Below are positions 40,633-45,589 of a stretch of 45,589 bases of DNA, piece by piece. The stretch lies in assembly GCA_016184115.1 (NCBI GenBank), contig JACPDH010000091.1:1-45589 (forward strand), given 5' to 3'. This DNA comes from Acidobacteriota bacterium (lineage in GTDB: Bacteria; Acidobacteriota; Thermoanaerobaculia; Gp7-AA8). The notes beneath the pieces were generated by a model. That model worked only from the letters and a program-made list of their open reading frames with translations. It ran no database searches and was not told where the DNA came from. Position numbers and translations under genes: made by a program. Position 1 is the first letter of the stretch; each line of letters opens with the position of its first letter.

Positions 40633-42741
40633 ATGAGATTCGAGGTCACACGCCGTGACGTGATGCGGTTCGCCGGAGGCGCGGCGATCGGAGCGGCTCT
40701 CTCTCCGATGCCGTGGACTCTGACCGACGATCTCGCGATCTGGACGCAGAATTGGCGCTGGATCCCGAGGCCGTCCAAAGGAGAGCGGTCGACGGCGACT
40801 ACGGCTTGCGCTCTCTGCGCGGCCGCATGCCCGCTCGAAGCGAATTGCGTCGGTAAGTCGCCGATCGCCCTGCGTGCCGCAGGCGGCGCGCAGCCACTCT
40901 GTTCTCTTGGCCTAACCGGCCATCACCTTCCCTGGCATCCGGCGCGGATCACGCGCCCGCAGCGCATCGAGCGCGGAGCGGCGCGACCTGCGAGCGTCAG
41001 CATCGAAGCCGTCGTGCGCGAGACTGCGCGGGCCATGGCCGCTGCGCGCTCGGGATCGGGATCGGTCGTGGTTCTCGACAGCCGCCCGGACCGCAGCGGC
41101 TCCTGGGCATGGCAACGTCTGCTCGCCTCGATCGAAGGAGCCGTCGTCGTCGCCACTCCGGGAACCGAAGGATCGAGCCTCGATGCGCTCGATGCTCTCT
41201 CGTCCGACGCTACGCGACTCACGACGCTCGATCTCGCCGGCGCCCGCACGATTCTCAGCTTCGGCGCGCCGGTCGCCGAAGGCTGGGGACGACTCAGCGA
41301 GTGCTGTCCCGGAGACGTCACCCTCGTGCAAGTCGAGCCGATGCGCTCGCGCAGTGCCGAGCTCTCCGATCACTGGCTCCCCGCGAGGCCGGGCACAGAG
41401 GGTGTTCTCGCACTTGGCATCGCGAACACCCTGATCTCCGCGAGTCTCGTCCCCTCCAGCGTCACCGAGTCGATCGCCGACTTCGCAGCCTACACAGACA
41501 TCGTCGCGCGCTTTCCTCTCGCCCGCGTCGCCGCGATCACCGGACTCGCGGCCGATGACATCGCGTTGACCGCGCGCGAGCTCGCCGCGAACGGACCGAC
41601 AGTCGTCGTCGCGGGCGAGCAACCGGGCGGAGGGCCGCTTCGCCGCTCCGATCGTGTCGCGATTCTCGGGCTGAATGCGCTGTTAGGCTCCGCCGGACGC
41701 ATCGTCGACCGGGCTGAGCTCCTCTCGCCTCGCGCCGGCGAGCCGCTCGCGCCCGTCGCAAGGCTCGAATCGCTGCCCGGCCGCTCCGTGGCCCTCCTCG
41801 TCATCGACGCATCCGCCGGCGACGTCGCGTTCCCGTGGCACGTGGTCGATCGCAAACTGGCGAGCAGTGCCCTCGTCGTCGCGCTGTCTCCCTATCTCGC
41901 GGGAACCGCGCGACACGCCGACTTCGTCGTCCCCACCGCACCCTTTCTCGAGGCGATCCATGAGATCCCCTCATCGCGCACCGAGGCTGCTCCGGCACTC
42001 TCGATCTCCGCACCGCTTCTCCCGGCGCGCGAAGGAGCGATCGACCCGGTCGCCTTCGTGCGGATGCTCGCCAGCGCAGGGCAGATCGATCTCGGCGGTG
42101 ACTGGAGCTCGACCGAGTCGCTCGCACGCGAGCGTGTCGCGCGGATCCACGCCGCAGCAATCGGCAGCGTGGCGCAGCCGTCGGAAAGTGCGAGCCTGCC
42201 GGTCGCCTCTCTTGCCTCCGCCGACGAGCTCTGGGATGCGCTCGCGAAGGGAGGTCGATGGACTGGAGATCGCGCAGCTGCGAATCCGGAACGACGCGTC
42301 GAACTCGCCGCGGGGCTCGGCGTCGACCTCACACGTGAGGTAGGCGCCGCGCAGGCGAGCGATCGCACGCTGAAGCTCGTGCCACGCGCCGCGCGCGAGA
42401 CCACGCTCACCGCCGTCGTCTCTCCGGTCCTCTCGAAGCTCTATCGCGAGTCGCAACTCCGCCGCTCGCCCGGCAGCGCGACGCTGAGCCCGCGCACCGC
42501 CGCGGCGTTAGGCCTGCGCAATGTGCGGGCTGCCCGCATCCTCACGGCCGGCGGTTCCGCGCACGTCTCCCTCTCGCTCGACGAAGGCGTGATGGCAGGC
42601 GTCGTCGAGCTCACCGTCGCCCCCGACCTCATCGCGCTCGGCGATGCGGCTCGCGCCGATCACCGTATGGCAATCGACCTTCTAACCCCCGCTGCCGATG
42701 GCTCCTGGAGCTCGATCGACGCAGAGCTCGTGGAGGGATGA
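40633..42741 (+). CDS. Molybdopterin-oxidoreductase-family subunit (QrcB-like)
   Basis: This 702-residue protein begins with a twin-arginine signal (VTRRDVMRFAGGAAIGAALS) at the ATG at 40633. Four cysteines for one [4Fe-4S] cluster follow (TACALCAAACPLEANC... and QPLCSLG). The rest has the MopB fold (SVVVLDSRPDRSG, TILSFGAPVAEGWG, DHWLPARPGTEGVLALGIA, a C-terminal beta domain near 620-700). I see no Cys, Sec or Ser in the usual metal-ligand context. As in QrcB, it may be a structural homologue without a catalytic Mo-bisPGD centre; that is an inference. It directly precedes the ferredoxin subunit, with no gap between the stop and the next start. Confidence 0.8.
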   Translation: MRFEVTRRDVMRFAGGAAIGAALSPMPWTLTDDLAIWTQNWRWIPRPSKGERSTATTACALCAAACPLEANCVGKSPIALRAAGGAQPLCSLGLTGHHLPWHPARITRPQRIERGAARPASVSIEAVVRETARAMAAARSGSGSVVVLDSRPDRSGSWAWQRLLASIEGAVVVATPGTEGSSLDALDALSSDATRLTTLDLAGARTILSFGAPVAEGWGRLSECCPGDVTLVQVEPMRSRSAELSDHWLPARPGTEGVLALGIANTLISASLVPSSVTESIADFAAYTDIVARFPLARVAAITGLAADDIALTARELAANGPTVVVAGEQPGGGPLRRSDRVAILGLNALLGSAGRIVDRAELLSPRAGEPLAPVARLESLPGRSVALLVIDASAGDVAFPWHVVDRKLASSALVVALSPYLAGTARHADFVVPTAPFLEAIHEIPSSRTEAAPALSISAPLLPAREGAIDPVAFVRMLASAGQIDLGGDWSSTESLARERVARIHAAAIGSVAQPSESASLPVASLASADELWDALAKGGRWTGDRAAANPERRVELAAGLGVDLTREVGAAQASDRTLKLVPRAARETTLTAVVSPVLSKLYRESQLRRSPGSATLSPRTAAALGLRNVRAARILTAGGSAHVSLSLDEGVMAGVVELTVAPDLIALGDAARADHRMAIDLLTPAADGSWSSIDAELVEG

Positions 42742-43515
42742 ATGGAATCCGCTGAAACGACTCTGGCTCGCTACGGCATGGTCATCGACCTCGACCGCTG
42801 CAACGGCTGCGGCGCATGTGCAACCGCCTGCGCGGTCGAGAACAACGTTCCTCCCGCGAACACATCTGCGACCGAGCGGACCGGCCTCACCTGGCTCCGC
42901 GTTCAGCGCGTCTCGAACGGCCGGCAGTTTCCGCAGAATCGAGCGGTCTATATCCCAATCTCCTGCCAGCAGTGCGGCGAGCACACCCCATGCGTGAGCG
43001 TCTGCCCGCAGAATGCGGTCGACGTCAATCCCGAAACGGGCGTCGTGAGCCAGGTTCCGGCGCGATGCCTAGGTTGTCGCTACTGCATGGCCGCGTGCCC
43101 GTTTCACGCTCGCTACTTCAACTGGTTCGATCCGAAGTGGCCCGATGGGATGGAGGCGACGCTCAATCCCGACGTTTCGATCCGCATGCGCGGCGTCGTC
43201 GAGAAGTGCAACTTCTGCCATGGCCGCTGGCAGGCGGCAAAGGCGAAGGCGGCGGCAAATGGAGCGCGCGACATCGACCCGGCCGACTACGTTCCGGCAT
43301 GCGTCGATGCGTGCCCCGAGAAGGCGATCACCTTCGGCAACCTCGACGACCCCCGAAGCGATGCCGCACGCGCGTCGAAGAGCGCGAACGCCTTCCGCTT
43401 CCTCGAGAAACTCGGCACCGATCCGAAGGTCTACTACCGTTCCGATCGCGCCTGGGTCAGGCGCCTCGCCGACGCCGACGTGACGGCGAGAGAAAGCGAG
43501 GCGAGTCGTGGATAA
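42742..43515 (+). CDS. Four-cluster ferredoxin subunit (QrcC/PsrB-like)
   Basis: This 257-residue iron-sulfur protein of the DmsB/PsrB/NrfC type carries four cysteine groups for four [4Fe-4S] clusters: CNGCGACATAC, CQQCGEHTPCVSVC, CLGCRYCMAAC and CNFC with CVDAC. No signal peptide is present, as usual for subunits exported together with a Tat partner. It should carry electrons between the MopB subunit or hemes and the membrane NrfD subunit. Its start follows the previous stop directly, and its end overlaps the next gene by 8 bp. Confidence 0.92.
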   Translation: MESAETTLARYGMVIDLDRCNGCGACATACAVENNVPPANTSATERTGLTWLRVQRVSNGRQFPQNRAVYIPISCQQCGEHTPCVSVCPQNAVDVNPETGVVSQVPARCLGCRYCMAACPFHARYFNWFDPKWPDGMEATLNPDVSIRMRGVVEKCNFCHGRWQAAKAKAAANGARDIDPADYVPACVDACPEKAITFGNLDDPRSDAARASKSANAFRFLEKLGTDPKVYYRSDRAWVRRLADADVTARESEASRG

Positions 43516-44740
43516 ACCCCTCATCCTCCGCGGCGCGAGGCGCTGCTCGACGAAACGGTTCCTGACGTGGCTCGCTCCCTGGGCTGCGATGGCCGTTCTC
43601 GGCGTTCTGGCGATCGGTCTCTGCCTCGTCAAGGGGCTGAACCAGACGAATATGGACAACCGATTCGCGTTCGGCCTCTGGATCTTCCTCGATCTCGCGG
43701 TCATCGCGCTCGGCGCCGGCGCGTTCTTCACCGGTTTCCTTCTCTACATCCTCCGACGCGACGAGCTCCGCGCGGTCATCAACAGCGCAGTCGTGATCGG
43801 CTTCATCTGCTACTCCGGCGCAGTGCTCGTCCTCGCCGTCGACGTCGGGCAGCCTCTGCGCGCCTGGTTTACCTTCTGGCACCCCAACGTCCACTCGATG
43901 CTGACCGAGGTGACGTTCTGCATCACCGTCTATCTGACGGTACTCGCGATCGAGTACCTCCCGATCGTCCTGCGCAACCGCCAGCTCCGCAAAGTGCCTT
44001 CGTTTCTCGTGTTCGAAGGAGAGTTACACAAGGTGATGCCGGTCCTCGCGGCCGTCGGCACGTTCCTCTCGTTCTTCCACCAGGGATCGTTAGGCGGACT
44101 CTACGGCGTCCTGCAGGGGCGGCCGTTCGCCTTTCGCGACGGCTTTGCAATCTGGCCGACGACCTTCTTCCTCTTCATCCTCTCCGCGATTGCGACGGGG
44201 CCGGCGTTCGTCCTGCTGACGACGTCGATCGTCTCGAAAGTGTCGGGCACGCGACTCGTTCGCCATGTCGTCTATGAGCTTCTCGCGAAGGTCTCGGGAT
44301 GGCTCCTCATCGTCTACGTCGGTTTCAAGAGTGTCGATACGATCGTCTGGCTCAACCAAACCGCACCGCGGAGCGGCGTGAACCCGAGCCAGTTCTATGC
44401 GTGGCAGCCGTTCGGCAGCTGGGTTCTCGTCGTCGAGATCGTCATCCTCGGTCTCGTGCCTGCGCTGATCTTCATCTCCCCAACGCGGCGCCGCAGCCTT
44501 CCCTGGCTCGTCACCGCGTCAGTGCTCGCAAGCCTGGGCGTTGCGACCAACCGGCTCGTCATGACGATCCAGACGCTCGCGCTGCCAACGTTCAAGTTCG
44601 AACCGTTCATGACCTACTGGCCGAGCTGGCAGGAAGTCGCCACGTTTCTCTTCGTCATCGCGTACGGCGTCATTCTCTACTCGCTCTCGTTCCGCTACCT
44701 GAGACTCTTCCCGCAGGAGCGCGAGCTTCAGAAGTACTGA
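43508..44740 (+). CDS. NrfD-family quinone-linked membrane subunit (QrcD-like)
   Basis: This 410-residue NrfD/PsrC-type integral membrane protein has about ten helices and a GTG start at 43508 overlapping the ferredoxin gene. The N-terminus is cytoplasmic and basic. Family features include FGLWIFLDLAVIALGAGAFF, the HPNVHSMLTEVTF region and the conserved SFFHQGSLGGLYG segment. These proteins bind menaquinone and, in Qrc and ACIII, are thought to take part in charge or proton movement. It completes the set of cytochrome, MopB protein, ferredoxin and NrfD in the same order as qrcABCD. Confidence 0.9.
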   Translation: MDKPLILRGARRCSTKRFLTWLAPWAAMAVLGVLAIGLCLVKGLNQTNMDNRFAFGLWIFLDLAVIALGAGAFFTGFLLYILRRDELRAVINSAVVIGFICYSGAVLVLAVDVGQPLRAWFTFWHPNVHSMLTEVTFCITVYLTVLAIEYLPIVLRNRQLRKVPSFLVFEGELHKVMPVLAAVGTFLSFFHQGSLGGLYGVLQGRPFAFRDGFAIWPTTFFLFILSAIATGPAFVLLTTSIVSKVSGTRLVRHVVYELLAKVSGWLLIVYVGFKSVDTIVWLNQTAPRSGVNPSQFYAWQPFGSWVLVVEIVILGLVPALIFISPTRRRSLPWLVTASVLASLGVATNRLVMTIQTLALPTFKFEPFMTYWPSWQEVATFLFVIAYGVILYSLSFRYLRLFPQERELQKY

Positions 44741-44752
44741 GGAGGTTCAACC

Positions 44753-45589
44753 GTGCTGCCCGGAATCTACGAGTTCGCCTGGGACGAAGGCCACATCATC
44801 TTCCTCGGAATCTTCTATTCAGTTGTCATCGTCGTCCTGACCACGGTCGTCATCGCGCTGCTTCGCGCGATCCGTCACGCACGAACGCGCAACGCCGAGC
44901 TCGCGCTCTGGCACGCCGACTTCGAAGATCTGCCTGCGCGCGACCGGCGCTGCCGGTATGAACTGACCGGCGAGGTCGCCTCGCGTGCATGCGAGAACTG
45001 CTTCGACTGCAGGCATTGCGCAGATCATCCGCATTTCGTCGCGGCGGCTGCCTCAGCAGTTGCAGCGACGGCTCCGCAGAGCGACACCGTCGCCGGGTTC
45101 GCGCTTCCGTCCGATCGCCTCTACCACCGAGGGCACACGTGGGTTCGAGAGGAAGCGGACGGAACGCTGACGATCGGCCTCGACGACCTCGGGGCGCACC
45201 TCATGGGCGCCCCCGATGCAGCCGAGCTCCCTCGGATTGGCGCGAGGCTCGTTGCAAACGGTACCGCGTGGAAGGCGACGAAGCGAGACGTGACCGTGCG
45301 GGTGATGTCTCCGATCGAAGGAGAACTTCTCGCGATCGGCGGTGAGGGCGACGACTGGATCCTCAGGCTCCGTCCGGAAGGGGAACGCGCCGACACGCGT
45401 CACCTGCTGAGCGCGGCGGAAGCGCGCCCCTGGATGCTCCGCGAGGTCGAACGTCTTCAGCTCGCGCTCGCGACCGATCTCGTCGGCGCCGCGCTTGCAG
45501 ACGGCGGCGTGCCCGTCGACGATCTCGCCTCGGTGATACCGCCGGACAAGCTCGACGACGTCTGCGGGATGCTGTTCCTGGAGCCGTAA
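44753..45589 (+). CDS. Membrane-anchored four-Cys protein with lipoate-free GcvH-like domain
   Basis: This 278-residue protein starts at a GTG (44753) with GGAGG upstream and ends with TAA at the window edge. It has one N-terminal helix (IIFLGIFYSVVIVVLTTVVIA). A cysteine motif C-x5-G-x-V-x4-C-x5-C-x2-C (from CRYELTGEV to CRHC) follows, then a GcvH-like domain (about 120-215; YHRGHTWVREEADGTLTIG, SPIEGELLAI) and a C-terminal segment (WMLREVERLQLAL, ADGGVPVDDLAS) shared with the 39069 protein. The GcvH lipoyl-lysine position is Asp. I recall similar C-G-V-C-C-C plus GcvH-like proteins in other anaerobe or respiratory operons; their function is undescribed to my knowledge. It is probably a subunit or assembly factor of the upstream complex. 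Confidence 0.75.
   Translation: MLPGIYEFAWDEGHIIFLGIFYSVVIVVLTTVVIALLRAIRHARTRNAELALWHADFEDLPARDRRCRYELTGEVASRACENCFDCRHCADHPHFVAAAASAVAATAPQSDTVAGFALPSDRLYHRGHTWVREEADGTLTIGLDDLGAHLMGAPDAAELPRIGARLVANGTAWKATKRDVTVRVMSPIEGELLAIGGEGDDWILRLRPEGERADTRHLLSAAEARPWMLREVERLQLALATDLVGAALADGGVPVDDLASVIPPDKLDDVCGMLFLEP

Overview
This is a high-GC chromosomal window (roughly mid-60s % GC by eye) from a Gram-negative-type bacterium: it has lipoproteins, an OmpA-type outer-membrane lipoprotein, periplasmic c-type hemes and a membrane quinone-linked respiratory complex. The Qrc/ACIII-like complex with GcvH-like partners, the CHASE2/FecR/sigma54 genes and the intergenic repeats would fit Acidobacteriota (perhaps a Thermoanaerobaculia-like lineage) or a neighbouring phylum. 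That placement is an inference and is not proven by the sequence. No phage, transposase, rRNA, tRNA or CRISPR array was recognised.

Layout. (1) 22-9157, minus strand: a complete phosphate locus, read from the right: PhoU fused to an inactivated LMW-phosphatase domain, pstS, pstC, pstA, two pstB paralogues, a cluster of REP-like palindromes, phoU, phoB and phoR. The two PstB proteins are degenerate in complementary ways, so they probably form an obligate heterodimer with one consensus ATP site. (2) 9608-11982: an OmpA/glycine-zipper lipoprotein facing prfC (RF3). (3) 12174-14200, minus: an arsenic-type operon (ArsP-like permease, mini-thioredoxin, arsR) in which the arsenite pump ACR3 survives only as an 81-codon C-terminal remnant. 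(4) 14353-17081: a PilZ protein and polyphosphate kinase, which links functionally to the Pho genes. (5) 17432-21713, minus: a CAP protein, an unusual zinc-ribbon histidine-kinase-like protein, an MBL/Nudix overlapping pair, and moaE/moaD.

(6) 21816-26588, minus: a self-contained signalling unit. A CHASE2 histidine kinase and an NtrC-type sigma54 activator are followed by a FecR-domain secreted protein and a Met/Gly-rich secreted protein. The last gene has a candidate sigma54 promoter and three evenly spaced dyads upstream. (7) 26881-34924: polA with a degraded proofreading motif, a small lipoprotein, a large secreted TIM-barrel-like lipoprotein, and an amino-acid ABC transporter whose binding domain is fused to the permease. 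(8) 35451-38551: MurG with a HEAT-like C-terminal extension, overlapping MraY. (9) 38798-45589: a respiratory operon with the gene order of the Qrc complex (pentaheme cytochrome, MopB-fold protein, four-cluster ferredoxin, NrfD membrane subunit). It is bracketed by two paralogous Cys-rich proteins carrying GcvH-like domains without the lipoylated lysine, and preceded by a candidate sigma54 promoter with three helically phased palindromes.

Intergenic DNA is unusually structured. Several gaps hold arrays with a strict 7-bp period (GAANNNN or its complement), others hold REP-like double hairpins or dispersed ~50-bp repeats. These, the PstB pair, the PhoU-pseudophosphatase fusion and the GcvH-like/Qrc operon are the points most worth following up.
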